Source of the DNA: Halobaculum gomorrense
GTDB lineage: Archaea > Halobacteriota > Halobacteria > Halobacteriales > Haloferacaceae
Reading direction: 5' to 3'
Length of the DNA stretch: 64,000 nucleotides
Assembly: GCF_900129775.1 (NCBI RefSeq)
Contig: NZ_FQWV01000011.1
Span: forward strand, 1-64,000
The notes beneath the pieces are model-generated. The model was not told the DNA's origin. It made no database searches and worked only from the letters and a program-made list of their open reading frames with translations. Of the stretch, positions 8,308 through 17,039 are shown in pieces. A program made the position numbers and the translations under genes. The stretch's first letter is position 1; each line of letters begins with the position of its first letter.

Positions 8308-9711
8308 TTATCCGAACTCCCCGAGGTCGACTTGTCCGCGTCGGCGTCGCCGGCGGCGCTCCCGCTCGGCGTCGGGGTCGCCCTCGTCGGCCCACTCGTC
8401 GAGCGTGGCGTCGCCGGCGGCCGACCGGCGCGTCACGTCGTCGGCGTCTGCGGCGGCGGGTGCGTCTGCGTCGGCGTCGGTGCCGGCGATGCCATCACCG
8501 CCCTCCTCGGAGTCGGTCGCACACGCGGACGCTGCGCCGTCGTACCCGCCGAGGGTCGCCTGCTCCTCGGCGGCAAAAGAGAGCTTCGACACCCTGACGC
8601 CGAGCTTTCTGACCGCCTCGCCGGCGAACTCCTCCAGCAGGTCCAGCGCCACCTCCTCGACGAGGTCGGGGTCGTCGACCGGTCCGGGCAGCGAGTCCGC
8701 GCGGGTGTTCACGTCGAACGGCGGGCGTACGACCTTCACGCCGATCGTGCGGTACATCGCGCCCCGCGAGCGCGCGCGCTCGGCCACGTCGGCCGCCAGC
8801 GCGCGAACGCGGTCGCGCTGGACCTCGGAATCGGCCGTCCGACCGGCCGACTCCCGCGACAGCGACTTCGGCCGGCCGGTGGGCGTCACCTCGCGGTCGT
8901 CGCGGCCGTTCGCCCGCTCGTGGAACTCTCGGCCCCGCGAACCGAAGCGGGCCTCCAGGTCCGCCGGGTCAGCCGCCGCGAGGTCACCGGCCGTCTCGAT
9001 GCCCATGGCCGCGAGGTCGCTGGCGGTGACCGGGCCGACGCCGTGGATGTCGGAGACGGGAAGCGGCGCGAGGAAGTCGGCCGCCTCGCCGGGCTCGACG
9101 ACCGTCAATCCCTCTGGCTTGTCGTAGTCGGAGGCGACCTTCGCGGTCGCCATGTTCGGCGCGATGCCGACGCTCGCGGGGACGCCCGCCTCCCGCTCGA
9201 TCCGCTCGCGGACGTACCGGGCCACCCCCTCGGCCAGCGGGGCGTCGCCGGCGCCGGCGTCCCACGCCGTCTGGTCGGTCACGTCGAGGTACGCCTCGTC
9301 GATGCTCACCTCCCGGACCGTGTCGGCAACGTCGTGGAGGACCGCCTTTACCTCCGAGGCGACCCTCTTGTAGACATCCATGTCGACGGGACGGTAGTGG
9401 CCCGCCTCAGCGGGGTCGGGCGCCTCCGGGTCGTCGGGGTCCGCGTCGGCGACGCGGGGGAGCCGCTCGAGGGCCCGTGAGATCGGTTGAGCCGACTCGA
9501 CGCCGAACTCGCGCGCCTCGTAGCTCGCGGTCGCGACCGCGCCGATCGTGTCGCCCGGCTCGTACCCCATGCCGACGACGACCGGCTCGCCTGCGAGGGC
9601 CGGTTCCTTCAGCCGTTCGCAGGAGGCGTAAAAGCAGTCCATGTCGACGTGGAGGACGACGCGCTCGCCGCCGCCGGTCGGCGCCGGGGCCCCGGGAAGC
9701 GTCTCCTCCAT
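8308..9711 (-). CDS. dinB: DNA polymerase IV (Y-family translesion polymerase)
   Basis: A 467-residue Y-family polymerase that copies past damaged bases. Palm-domain metal ligands are visible in VDMDCFYASCE near the N-terminus and SIDEAYLD further on. Helix-hairpin-helix (IHGVGPVTASDLAAMGI) and little-finger domains follow. It exceeds the usual 350-residue core because of an acidic insertion after SRALERLPRV and a long Ala/Asp-rich tail. The tail ends in QVDLGEFG, which resembles a PCNA-interacting peptide. The ATG chosen has an AT-rich box about 26 bases upstream. Confidence 0.92.
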   Translation of the reverse strand: MEETLPGAPAPTGGGERVVLHVDMDCFYASCERLKEPALAGEPVVVGMGYEPGDTIGAVATASYEAREFGVESAQPISRALERLPRVADADPDDPEAPDPAEAGHYRPVDMDVYKRVASEVKAVLHDVADTVREVSIDEAYLDVTDQTAWDAGAGDAPLAEGVARYVRERIEREAGVPASVGIAPNMATAKVASDYDKPEGLTVVEPGEAADFLAPLPVSDIHGVGPVTASDLAAMGIETAGDLAAADPADLEARFGSRGREFHERANGRDDREVTPTGRPKSLSRESAGRTADSEVQRDRVRALAADVAERARSRGAMYRTIGVKVVRPPFDVNTRADSLPGPVDDPDLVEEVALDLLEEFAGEAVRKLGVRVSKLSFAAEEQATLGGYDGAASACATDSEEGGDGIAGTDADADAPAAADADDVTRRSAAGDATLDEWADEGDPDAERERRRRRRRGQVDLGEFG

Positions 9712-9821
9712 ACCCCCCGGTTGGGCCGATCGCCCAAAAACCGTCGCCACCCGCGGTGGAAGTGAAGCTGCGGGCCGTCGGGGCGCTCGGTCCGCCGACC
9801 GCCCGCCCGCCTGCTCGACCC

Positions 9822-10250
9822 TTATTTCAGCCGCTCCTGGAGCACGGACGGGTGCGCCGCGGTGACGCCTTCGACGCCGCCGATCTCTTCGGAGATCACC
9901 TCGCCGAGTTCGTCGCCGTCGGCCGCGCGAACCTCGGCCATGAACATGTGGTCACCCGAGGAGGTGTACAGTGAGACGACCGACTCGAGTTCCTTCAGCG
10001 CGCGCGTCGCCTCGACGTAGCGCTCGCTGTCGACGTCGATGCCGACGAGCGCGATGGTCTGTCCGGAGAGCTTCTTGGGGTCGACCTCAGCCGAGTAGCC
10101 CACGATCACCCCGTCGTCTTCGAGCTGATTGATATACTTGCGCACCGTGGGCTTGGAGACGCCGGCGCGTTCGGCGATCTGCGCGTAGGAGGCCTGCGCA
10201 TCCTCCTCCAGCGCTTCGAGGATGCGGTCGGCCGTAGAGGAGGTGCTCAT
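9822..10250 (-). CDS. Lrp/AsnC-family transcriptional regulator
   Basis: A 142-residue regulator. Residues 5-65 form a winged HTH (AQIAERAGVSKPTVRKYINQ holds the recognition helix), and residues 70-140 form the alpha/beta ligand-binding RAM domain (IALVGIDVDSERYVEATRAL). Such proteins assemble as dimers to octamers and respond to amino acids or related metabolites. A strong TATA-like box on the minus strand (aaaaaatacc at 10274-10283 as read on the plus strand) lies 29 bases before the ATG, so it is probably leaderless. It lies downstream of korB on the same strand, but its own promoter suggests separate control; regulation of korAB is an untested possibility. Confidence 0.88.
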   Translation of the reverse strand: MSTSSTADRILEALEEDAQASYAQIAERAGVSKPTVRKYINQLEDDGVIVGYSAEVDPKKLSGQTIALVGIDVDSERYVEATRALKELESVVSLYTSSGDHMFMAEVRAADGDELGEVISEEIGGVEGVTAAHPSVLQERLK

Positions 10251-10273
10251 TGCCGTGATGTTTCGCGCGGCAG

Positions 10274-10283
10274 AAAAAATACC
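10274..10283 (-). promoter_or_regulatory. TATA-like box for the lrp-type regulator
   Basis: An A/T run reading ggtatttttt on the minus strand, centred 29 bases before the ATG at 10250. This is the spacing expected for a haloarchaeal leaderless transcript. Confidence 0.55.
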
Positions 10284-10398
10284 TTGCGAAGAAGAAAACA
10301 GTGCTTCCGTCGGTGCGAACCCGGTCGACAGGGGCGTCGCGGTGGCCGCCGACGGGGCCGCAGTACGACGGTTTCGGCGGCCGATCCCGCTCAGCGAC

Positions 10399-11337
10399 TC
10401 ACTTGTGCTTGTCGATGAAGCGGTCGTACGAGCGCTCCCACTCGTAGTCGCCGTCGAAGTACCGCTCGGCCAGCGGCTCGTCGGGCATCTCGCCGAGGTT
10501 CTGCTTCTCCTGCTGGTAGGAGGGGCGGTCGTCGTCGCGGTAGTAGACGCCCGTGAGCACCTCGCCCTCGTACAGTTTGTCCTCGGTCTCGCGCATGAGT
10601 TCCTGCGCGTCGGCGCGGTTCGTCGGATCGAAGTCGTAGTCCTCGGACTCGTTGATGTCCGTATACGGGACGTACTGCTTCGCGTCCTTGTTCCACGTCG
10701 GACACTGCGTCAGGAAGTCGATGTGGGCGAACCCGTCGTGCTCCATCGCCTCCTTCAGGATGCGCTGGGCCTGGTTCGGGTTCACCGCCGCCGTGCGGGC
10801 GACGAACGACGCGCCCGAGGTCAACGACAGCGACAGCGGGCGGATCGGCGTCTTCGCCGAGCCGTGGGGCTGCGTCTTCGACTTGTGGCCCTTCGGGCTC
10901 GTCGGCGAAGTCTGGCCCTTCGTCAGCCCGAAGATCTCGTTGTTGAACACGACGTACGTCATGTCGTGGTTCTCCCGGGCCGTGTGCATGAAGTGGTTCC
11001 CGCCGATGCCGTAGCCGTCGCCGTCCCCGCCGGCGGCGATCACTTCGACGCCCGGGTTGGCGAGCTTCGCCGCCCGAGCGACGGGCAGCGAGCGGCCGTG
11101 GATCGTGTGGAAGCCGTAGCTGTCGAGGTAACTGTTCAGCTTGCCCGAACAGCCGATCCCCGTGACCAGCAGCGTCTCCTCGGGCGTGCGGCCGACCTCG
11201 GGCAGCGCGCCCTTCAGCGCCTTCAAGACGCCGAAGTCGCCGCAGCCCGGACACCACGTGGGCTGCGGCTCGATGTCGGGGGTGTACTCGTCGCGGTCGA
11301 TCTCTCGCTCCTCACCGATTGCACTGAATGCGCTCAT
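10399..11337 (-). CDS. korB: 2-oxoacid:ferredoxin oxidoreductase, beta subunit
   Basis: The thiamine-diphosphate-binding subunit (312 residues) of a cytosolic 2-oxoacid:ferredoxin oxidoreductase, which oxidatively decarboxylates 2-oxoacids and passes electrons to ferredoxin in place of an NAD-linked dehydrogenase complex. WCPGCGDFGVLKAL lies near the N-terminus, GCSGK follows, and GGDGDGYGIGGNHFMH is the TPP/Mg-binding loop. Similarity to the halobacterial 2-oxoglutarate enzyme suggests a TCA-cycle role, but substrate is not certain from sequence. It begins two bases after the korA stop codon, so the two subunits are co-translated from one mRNA. Confidence 0.88.
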   Translation of the reverse strand: MSAFSAIGEEREIDRDEYTPDIEPQPTWCPGCGDFGVLKALKGALPEVGRTPEETLLVTGIGCSGKLNSYLDSYGFHTIHGRSLPVARAAKLANPGVEVIAAGGDGDGYGIGGNHFMHTARENHDMTYVVFNNEIFGLTKGQTSPTSPKGHKSKTQPHGSAKTPIRPLSLSLTSGASFVARTAAVNPNQAQRILKEAMEHDGFAHIDFLTQCPTWNKDAKQYVPYTDINESEDYDFDPTNRADAQELMRETEDKLYEGEVLTGVYYRDDDRPSYQQEKQNLGEMPDEPLAERYFDGDYEWERSYDRFIDKHK

Positions 11338-11339
11338 AG

Positions 11340-13232
11340 TCAGTCACCTGCCGCGGGCACGAACTTCGTCTCGTTGCCGGGGAGCTCCCCGTCGTCGACG
11401 AGCTTCGTGGTGAACCCCTCCACGATCTCTGCGGGCTCGAAGGGGTTTCCGTTGTACTTCAGCAGCGAGGAGAGCAGCTCCCCGTGCGTGCCGAGCTCTT
11501 TCTGGGTCAGGCCGCGGAACTGCGCCGACGCGTTCATCTCGACGACCAGCGCCTCCTCGACGGAGTCGAGGAAGGCCCGGACCGCATCGGCCGGGTACGG
11601 CGCGAGTTCGGCGACGGTCAGCGCCTTCACCGAATGGCCGTTCTCGTTCAGCCGGTCGACGGCCTCCTCGACGGTCCCCTGCTGGGAGCCGAAGGTGAGG
11701 ACGCCGTACTCGGCGTCTTCCGGGCCGTACTCGACGAGCAGCCCGTCGTCGTCGAGGTCGGCGCGGATGGCGTCGAGCTTCCGCTGGCGGCGGTCCATCT
11801 GCGCGACCCGGTTGTCGGGGTCCTCGCTGATGTGGCCCGCCGGGTTGTGTTCGTTGCCGGTTGCGAGGAAACGCCCACCCTTCTGGCCGGGCACTGAGCG
11901 CGGGGAAACGCCGTCCTCGCCCTCGTGCTGGAAGCGGTGGAACTTCCCGTCGGCCGTGTGCGGCTGGTCCGCGAGCTCGTCCTCGGTGAGCGTCGCCCCG
12001 ATGTCGGGGTTGGGCTCGCGGTCGAAGTGCGAGGCCGGGACGTTCGTCAGCTCGCCCGACAACTTCTGATCGTAGATGATCATCGTCGGGATCTGGTACT
12101 CGTAAGCGAGCTGGAACGCCCGCCGCGACGCCTCGTACGCCTCGGCGACGGTGCCTGGCGCGAGCACGACGCGCTGGGAGTCGCCCTGCGAGGTGTACAG
12201 GACGTGCTCTAAGTCGGCCTGCTCGGGCTTCGTCGGCATCCCGGTCGAGGGACCGGCGCGCATCGCCTCGATGAGCACCAGCGGCGTCTCGGTCATCTCC
12301 GCGAGGCCGAGCGGCTCGCCCATCAGGGCGAACCCGCCGCCGGAGGAGCCGGACATCGCCTTGACGCCCATGTGGGAAGCGCCGATGGCGAGCGCGGCCG
12401 CGGCGATCTCGTCTTCGACCTGCTCGGAGATCCCGCCCAATTCAGGCAGATTCTGGCTCATGATGGTGAACACCTCGGTCCACGGCGTCATGGGGTAGCC
12501 GGCGATGAACCGACAGCCCTCGTCGATGGCGCCGTAGGCGATGGCGTCGGAACCGGACATGAGCACCTGCTCTTCGTCGTGTTCGCCCGTCGGGACGGAC
12601 ACCTCGGCCGCGTCCACGTCGTACTCCTCGCGGACGAGGTCGTACCCCGTCTGCATGATCTCGACGTTCGGCTCGAGGATCTTCTCGGGCATTGCGTCGC
12701 GCATGAGCTCCTCGATGGCACCGAGGGGGATCCCGGTGATGGCGCACGTGACGCCGACGCCGGCGGTGTTGCGCATGACCTCGCGACCCTGCTCGCGCGC
12801 GAGCGAGCGCAGGTCGATGTCGTACACGTGCCAGTCGTTCTCCTCGACGCGCTCCTCGAAGTCCGGGATCTCGGAGGCGTCGAGCAGTCCGGAGTCGTAG
12901 ACGATGACTCCGCCCTCGCGGAGTTCGTCGAGGTTCTCCTCGAGCGGTTTGACCTCCTCGTTGCCGTAGTAGGCCTCTTCCTGTGGGTTACGAGCGAACG
13001 AGTCGCCCAGCGCCAGCAGGAAGTTGTAGCCGTCGCCTCGCGACTTGACGGGGTCGGCGGAGGCGCGGACCTCGACGTACGTGTGGCCGCCGCGGATGCG
13101 CGAGGGGTAGTGTCGATGCGTGAATACGTGGAGCCCCGACCGCATCAGGGCCTTGGCGAAGTTCTGACTGGTGGAGGCGATACCGTCCCCCGACCCGCCA
13201 GCGATCCGCCAGATGAGTTCGTCGTCGGACAT
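11340..13232 (-). CDS. korA: 2-oxoacid:ferredoxin oxidoreductase, fused gamma-alpha subunit
   Basis: A 630-residue partner of KorB. Residues 1-200 are the gamma domain (RIAGGSGDGIASTSQNFAKA and SRIRGGHTYVEVR). Residues 215-630 are the alpha domain carrying the pyrimidine-binding half of the TPP site (GSDAIAYGAIDEGCRFIAGY and SGSSGGGFALMGEPLG). The gamma-alpha fusion is the usual haloarchaeal arrangement. The ATG was chosen because conserved sequence starts there and an AT-rich box (gcagtatttg, 13257-13266) lies 29 bases upstream. First gene of the korAB operon. Confidence 0.9.
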   Translation of the reverse strand: MSDDELIWRIAGGSGDGIASTSQNFAKALMRSGLHVFTHRHYPSRIRGGHTYVEVRASADPVKSRGDGYNFLLALGDSFARNPQEEAYYGNEEVKPLEENLDELREGGVIVYDSGLLDASEIPDFEERVEENDWHVYDIDLRSLAREQGREVMRNTAGVGVTCAITGIPLGAIEELMRDAMPEKILEPNVEIMQTGYDLVREEYDVDAAEVSVPTGEHDEEQVLMSGSDAIAYGAIDEGCRFIAGYPMTPWTEVFTIMSQNLPELGGISEQVEDEIAAAALAIGASHMGVKAMSGSSGGGFALMGEPLGLAEMTETPLVLIEAMRAGPSTGMPTKPEQADLEHVLYTSQGDSQRVVLAPGTVAEAYEASRRAFQLAYEYQIPTMIIYDQKLSGELTNVPASHFDREPNPDIGATLTEDELADQPHTADGKFHRFQHEGEDGVSPRSVPGQKGGRFLATGNEHNPAGHISEDPDNRVAQMDRRQRKLDAIRADLDDDGLLVEYGPEDAEYGVLTFGSQQGTVEEAVDRLNENGHSVKALTVAELAPYPADAVRAFLDSVEEALVVEMNASAQFRGLTQKELGTHGELLSSLLKYNGNPFEPAEIVEGFTTKLVDDGELPGNETKFVPAAGD

Positions 13233-13559
13233 AGGTACTGATCGGCCCTCAGATGGGCAGTATTTGACGGTTGTTCTGCCCGGGTCAAATGCCTTGCTAT
13301 AGGTTCGCAAAGGGACGATCGTGAGGGTTTCGCGGACGACGCGCCGGAGTCGGACCGGTCGCGCTGACTGGAACGGTGGGGGTCGGCCCGCGCACACCAT
13401 CAACGCGGGACCGTGGTCGCCGACGTCTTTTCGGGCGATAGCGCCGCGATGCTCATTGTGGGTCACGCCTCCGACGGACGAGCTGTGCTATCGGAGAGAT
13501 CTAATTTTTAGATCGGATACTGTAAGTTTATATCAGATACCGAATCAACTCCCGCGTGA
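13233..13559. other. divergent intergenic region
   Basis: This 327-base stretch separates korA (leftward) from the PKD-protein gene (rightward). I see the korA TATA-like element near 13261, a second AT-rich spot (gctatagg) near 13300, and a clear TATA box for the rightward gene at 13527-13533. The middle part is GC-rich and I find no convincing gene or RNA in it. Confidence 0.5.
13527..13533 (+). promoter_or_regulatory. TATA box of the PKD-protein gene
   Basis: tttatat lies inside an AT-rich stretch and is centred 30 bases before the ATG at 13560, consistent with a leaderless transcript. Confidence 0.65.
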
Positions 13560-16277
13560 ATGAGATGTGTTTCGCTCGCCGTCGCGCTCCTCGTCGTCGC
13601 GTCGGCCGTCCCCGCGTCGGTCGTCGCCAACGGAGCGTCCGAGAACGAACCCCCGCTCGCGGACGCCGGGCTCGACCAGCGCGTCGATCGGGGCGCCGTC
13701 GTGTGGCTGGACGGCGGCGGCTCGCTCGACCCGGACGGCGAGTTGGTCGCCCACAGGTGGTCGATTCGGACGCCCGACGGACGACAGATCGAACCGAAGA
13801 GCCCCACCGCGGTGTCGACGACGTTCGACGCGTCCGCAGTCGGGCGGTACGAGGTAACGCTGACGGTGACCGACGATCGCGGGACCGTCCGAAGCGACAC
13901 GCTGTACGTCGATGTCGCGGCGTCCGATCCGACCGATCACTCATTTGATGAGAACGGGTCGGAGTCGGGGCCGAATCGTCCGCCGACCGGTCGGATCAGC
14001 GGCCCGGACACTGTCACTCGCGGGGAGTCAGCGACGTTCGCGGCCGACGTGTACGATCCGGACGGCCGAGTCGCCTCTTACGCGTGGTCGAACGGCGAGG
14101 CGGGCAGGTCGAGCACGCGGACCGTCGACGCTCCCGTCGGTGAGACGGTCGCGTTCAGCGTCCGCGTCACCGACGACGACGGAGCTACGGCCGTGTTCCG
14201 GAAATCGGTCACCGTCGTCGCCGGCGCGGACGATGGCGGGGCGACCGCCGATGTTGGCAACGCCGGACCGAGCGCGTGGATCGACGGCCCGGACCGCGTG
14301 GCGGTCGGCGAGGAGGCGGTGTTCGTGCTCCGCGCACGTGACGCCGACGGGACGATCGTCTCGGGGACGTGGTCCGAACCCTCATCGTCTTCCGGGATGG
14401 TGTTCCGACACACGTTCGGTGGAGCCGGAGAACACACCGTCTCCGGTTCGGTCCGCGACGACGACGGCGCGACAGCGACGGCGTCGAAGACGGTCGTCGT
14501 GTACGACGAGGGGCCGCCGGTCGCGTCGATCAGCGGGCCGGACATCAAAGAACGGGGAACGAGCGGAACCTACACCCTAGATGCGGTCGATCCGGACGGC
14601 GGGCAACTGACTGTCTCCTGGAACCCGGCCCAGTCCCAACTGGAACGGGAGTCAACCCGGTTCGTGAACCACGTCGGTATTGAAGGCGTGCTCGGCGAGA
14701 CGGTCTCGGTGAGCGCGACCGTCACCGACGACGAAGGGAACAGTGTGACCGTAACGAAGGAGACGGATGTTGCAGCGTCAACACAGGTCGGTAGCTCGTT
14801 CAGCATTCCGACAGTCTCTCCGATCCGGTATCAATACTACACCCATCGACCGTATCGTACGTCTGACCCGGATACCGTTGAGTTCGGAACGTACGATTTC
14901 TCGACAGCAGTATCGTACGGAGAGGGAAAGCTCGTTCGGGTGACGTGGGAGTTCAACGACAGCACGACGATGACGCAGACGCTCGGCCGGTTCTCCGGCC
15001 GGAAGCGATCGGCCGTCAGGCACACGTTCATCTCACGGAACGGCGGTATGATCACGCGCTCGGTCCGGGTTACGGCGATCGATGCAGACGGGCAATCGAC
15101 GTCCGAAAAGTGGGTGAGCCGCGTCCACTCGGTTGCGACGGACAACCACGTCGTGTTCCGCGCGTTCGAGCCCGGGTCCGACGTTCCGACCGCGCAGCCG
15201 ACGATCGAACCCGGCGAGCGGATCGACTTTCGCATCGGGTCGTATCACGACTACAAGATCGAGTTCGGCGACGGGAGCGAGGTCACCGGACACGGAACCC
15301 CCGGCGGTCGGTTCTACGAACTCTCACACGTGTACGACGACCCCGGAACCTACACCACGCGTCTGTTCTCGTCGCAGGGGAAGCGAGGAAAGGCGATCCG
15401 AACCGTGGTCGTGACGGTCCAGCCGTCATCCTACTGGGAGTACCGGTTCATGATCGAGAGCGGGAAGATTCAGCGTGTCGTTTCTGACACACGACCTGGC
15501 GGAACCGACTGGGCCAAAGTAAGCGTCCATCGGTCCGGCCGGTCGTTCACCGGTCGGACCCGGGAGATCGTGACGACCGGGCCGCGGCAGTCGTTCTCCG
15601 ACGACAACTGGGTCCTGACGGAGACGCAGACGCAGACGCGGACGCGGGACATCTACCGGACGCGTCGGGACGATCCTGACGGGGCCGGAACCGATTGGCG
15701 ACTCCACGAATCGAACGTCCGAAGCGAGACCCGAACGACGTATCGAGACGAGTACCGCTGGCTTGGTTCGCGATACCGATCTCCGGGATGGCGATTCACC
15801 GGGGAGACGCGAACCCGCCGGATCGTCAGGGGCGACGGACACGACCACGACCGGACGCGCCACACCAGAAGCGTCCGCGGGGACTGCACCAACTGGGATC
15901 TCGAACCGAGCCCGTGGGGCGGCTTCTCCCGAAGCTGTTCGCGGTGGGAGTACGACACCGAGGTCTGGTACAGCGGCCACGATCACGACGGCTCGACGAG
16001 ATGGGACACCGACTACGAGTTCCACAGGGAAGTCGCGGAGACGGAACGCGTCTGGTACCACGAGTACGTCGGAACGCGGACGTACACCGTCACGGTCAAG
16101 CGGTTCGCCGAGACCGAAGAGTGGGTCGAGTGGCTCTGGGAGCGTCGCATGACCGATCCGAAGCGGTCGCATTCGCTGACGAGGCCCGATCCCTCGAACT
16201 ACCTCTCCGGGACGCTCGAACGCGTCGAAGTCCGATGCGAGAGCGGCGACGGTCACTACGATCACGTCAAGTGCTGA
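13560..16277 (+). CDS. secreted PKD-repeat surface protein with an aromatic/Arg-rich C-terminal region
   Basis: A 905-residue exported protein with a Sec-type signal peptide (about 1-24, ending SVVANG). PKD-type beta-sandwich repeats lie at about 31-120, 141-221, 236-315 and 318-405 (recurring VTDDDGAT and DPDG motifs). A related region spans 413-527 and a further PKD domain 545-621 (IEFGDGSEVTGHG, HVYDDPGTYTT). Residues 622-905 are unlike the rest: rich in W, Y, R, T and H, with four cysteines (776, 793, 893, 905). No C-terminal membrane anchor or PGF-type sorting signal is present, so how it stays at the surface is unclear. Later codons are less G/C-biased than in neighbouring genes, possibly from transfer. 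Confidence 0.85.
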   Translation: MRCVSLAVALLVVASAVPASVVANGASENEPPLADAGLDQRVDRGAVVWLDGGGSLDPDGELVAHRWSIRTPDGRQIEPKSPTAVSTTFDASAVGRYEVTLTVTDDRGTVRSDTLYVDVAASDPTDHSFDENGSESGPNRPPTGRISGPDTVTRGESATFAADVYDPDGRVASYAWSNGEAGRSSTRTVDAPVGETVAFSVRVTDDDGATAVFRKSVTVVAGADDGGATADVGNAGPSAWIDGPDRVAVGEEAVFVLRARDADGTIVSGTWSEPSSSSGMVFRHTFGGAGEHTVSGSVRDDDGATATASKTVVVYDEGPPVASISGPDIKERGTSGTYTLDAVDPDGGQLTVSWNPAQSQLERESTRFVNHVGIEGVLGETVSVSATVTDDEGNSVTVTKETDVAASTQVGSSFSIPTVSPIRYQYYTHRPYRTSDPDTVEFGTYDFSTAVSYGEGKLVRVTWEFNDSTTMTQTLGRFSGRKRSAVRHTFISRNGGMITRSVRVTAIDADGQSTSEKWVSRVHSVATDNHVVFRAFEPGSDVPTAQPTIEPGERIDFRIGSYHDYKIEFGDGSEVTGHGTPGGRFYELSHVYDDPGTYTTRLFSSQGKRGKAIRTVVVTVQPSSYWEYRFMIESGKIQRVVSDTRPGGTDWAKVSVHRSGRSFTGRTREIVTTGPRQSFSDDNWVLTETQTQTRTRDIYRTRRDDPDGAGTDWRLHESNVRSETRTTYRDEYRWLGSRYRSPGWRFTGETRTRRIVRGDGHDHDRTRHTRSVRGDCTNWDLEPSPWGGFSRSCSRWEYDTEVWYSGHDHDGSTRWDTDYEFHREVAETERVWYHEYVGTRTYTVTVKRFAETEEWVEWLWERRMTDPKRSHSLTRPDPSNYLSGTLERVEVRCESGDGHYDHVKC

Positions 16278-16287
16278 ACACCGGAAC

Positions 16288-16296
16288 AAATATATT
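16288..16296 (+). promoter_or_regulatory. TATA box serving the mini-ORF and CAP lipoprotein
   Basis: aaatatatt is centred 26 bases before the ATG at 16318, but about 73 bases before the GTG of the lipoprotein gene. The predicted transcript therefore begins at the mini-ORF. Confidence 0.65.
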
Positions 16297-16317
16297 CACA
16301 ATCGAAATCAGAAAACT

Positions 16318-16368
16318 ATGGATCAATCAAGGCACACACTTCCGGGCAGGATCGTGATCCGACGGTGA
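16318..16368 (+). CDS. leaderless mini-ORF (16 aa) overlapping the next gene's start
   Basis: ATG at 16318 opens a frame encoding MDQSRHTLPGRIVIRR, ending in TGA at 16366-16368. That stop overlaps the GTG start of the CAP lipoprotein (GTGA at 16365-16368). The ATG lies exactly where a leaderless transcript from the TATA box at 16288-16296 should begin. The likely role is translational coupling, a cis-acting leader rather than a functional peptide. No translation evidence is available. Confidence 0.45.
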   Translation: MDQSRHTLPGRIVIRR

Positions 16369-17039
16369 TCCGGAGACGTGCGATCGCGACCGTTCTCGTC
16401 GTCATCGCGGTGGCGTCCGCGGGCTGTCTGTCCGGAGAACGGACGACGGCGGAAGCAGGAAGTATCGACGCCCACACGCCGGCATTCGGATCCGGCGAAC
16501 ACACCACGGTGCTGCGATACGGACACAACCAGTCGGATTCGTCGGTCGTCACACCGAAGCCGTTGGATCGGAAGACGCCGAGAACGGATGTCAACGTGAC
16601 ACAGATTGAGCGACTGCTCGCTGAAAAACTAAATGACTATCGTGCGGTCGACGACGCTCAACCCCTCGTCAGCGATCCCCGTCTCGCGGTCATCGCGCGG
16701 AATCACTCCTACGACATGGCGACCCGAGAGTTCTTCAACCACACCAATCCGGACGGGGTGACTTACGACGACCGGCTACGCCGGAGTGAATACCTCTGCT
16801 CGGGTGGTGCAGAAAATATTCACGCGACGTTCTGGAAGATGGAGCGAAAAACGACTGAGAAAGACATGGCGCGAGAAATTCTCTATTCGTTCATGCGCTC
16901 CGCTGACCACAACACTGCCATGATCCGACCCGACCTCACCACGGTCGGGATCGGAATCTACATCACCGCAGACCGTCGGACCTACGTCACCATGGCCCTC
17001 TGTGACGGGACCGTCGAGTCGGACCCGGGGGACGCATGA
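16365..17039 (+). CDS. CAP/SCP-domain (YkwD-like) lipoprotein
   Basis: A 224-residue exported lipoprotein. The N-terminus is a short basic region, a hydrophobic stretch and the lipobox VASAGC with Cys21. The CAP domain occupies about 77-215. Candidate cavity residues are H113 (ARNHSYDMA), H126 (FNHTNPDG), E150 (GGAENIH) and H182 (DHNTAM). Bacterial and archaeal CAP proteins are extracytoplasmic and their activity is largely undefined. C145 and C213 could form a disulfide. The GTG start overlaps the stop of an upstream mini-ORF, and the gene's TGA overlaps the next gene's ATG (ATGA). The DNA is visibly less GC-rich than the flanking housekeeping genes. Confidence 0.8.
   Translation: MIRRRAIATVLVVIAVASAGCLSGERTTAEAGSIDAHTPAFGSGEHTTVLRYGHNQSDSSVVTPKPLDRKTPRTDVNVTQIERLLAEKLNDYRAVDDAQPLVSDPRLAVIARNHSYDMATREFFNHTNPDGVTYDDRLRRSEYLCSGGAENIHATFWKMERKTTEKDMAREILYSFMRSADHNTAMIRPDLTTVGIGIYITADRRTYVTMALCDGTVESDPGDA

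Noticed and set aside
13321-13563. 80-codon plus-strand frame in the gap before the PKD gene
   Set aside because: It has no promoter at the right distance, mixed composition and ends by running over the TATA box and start of the PKD gene.
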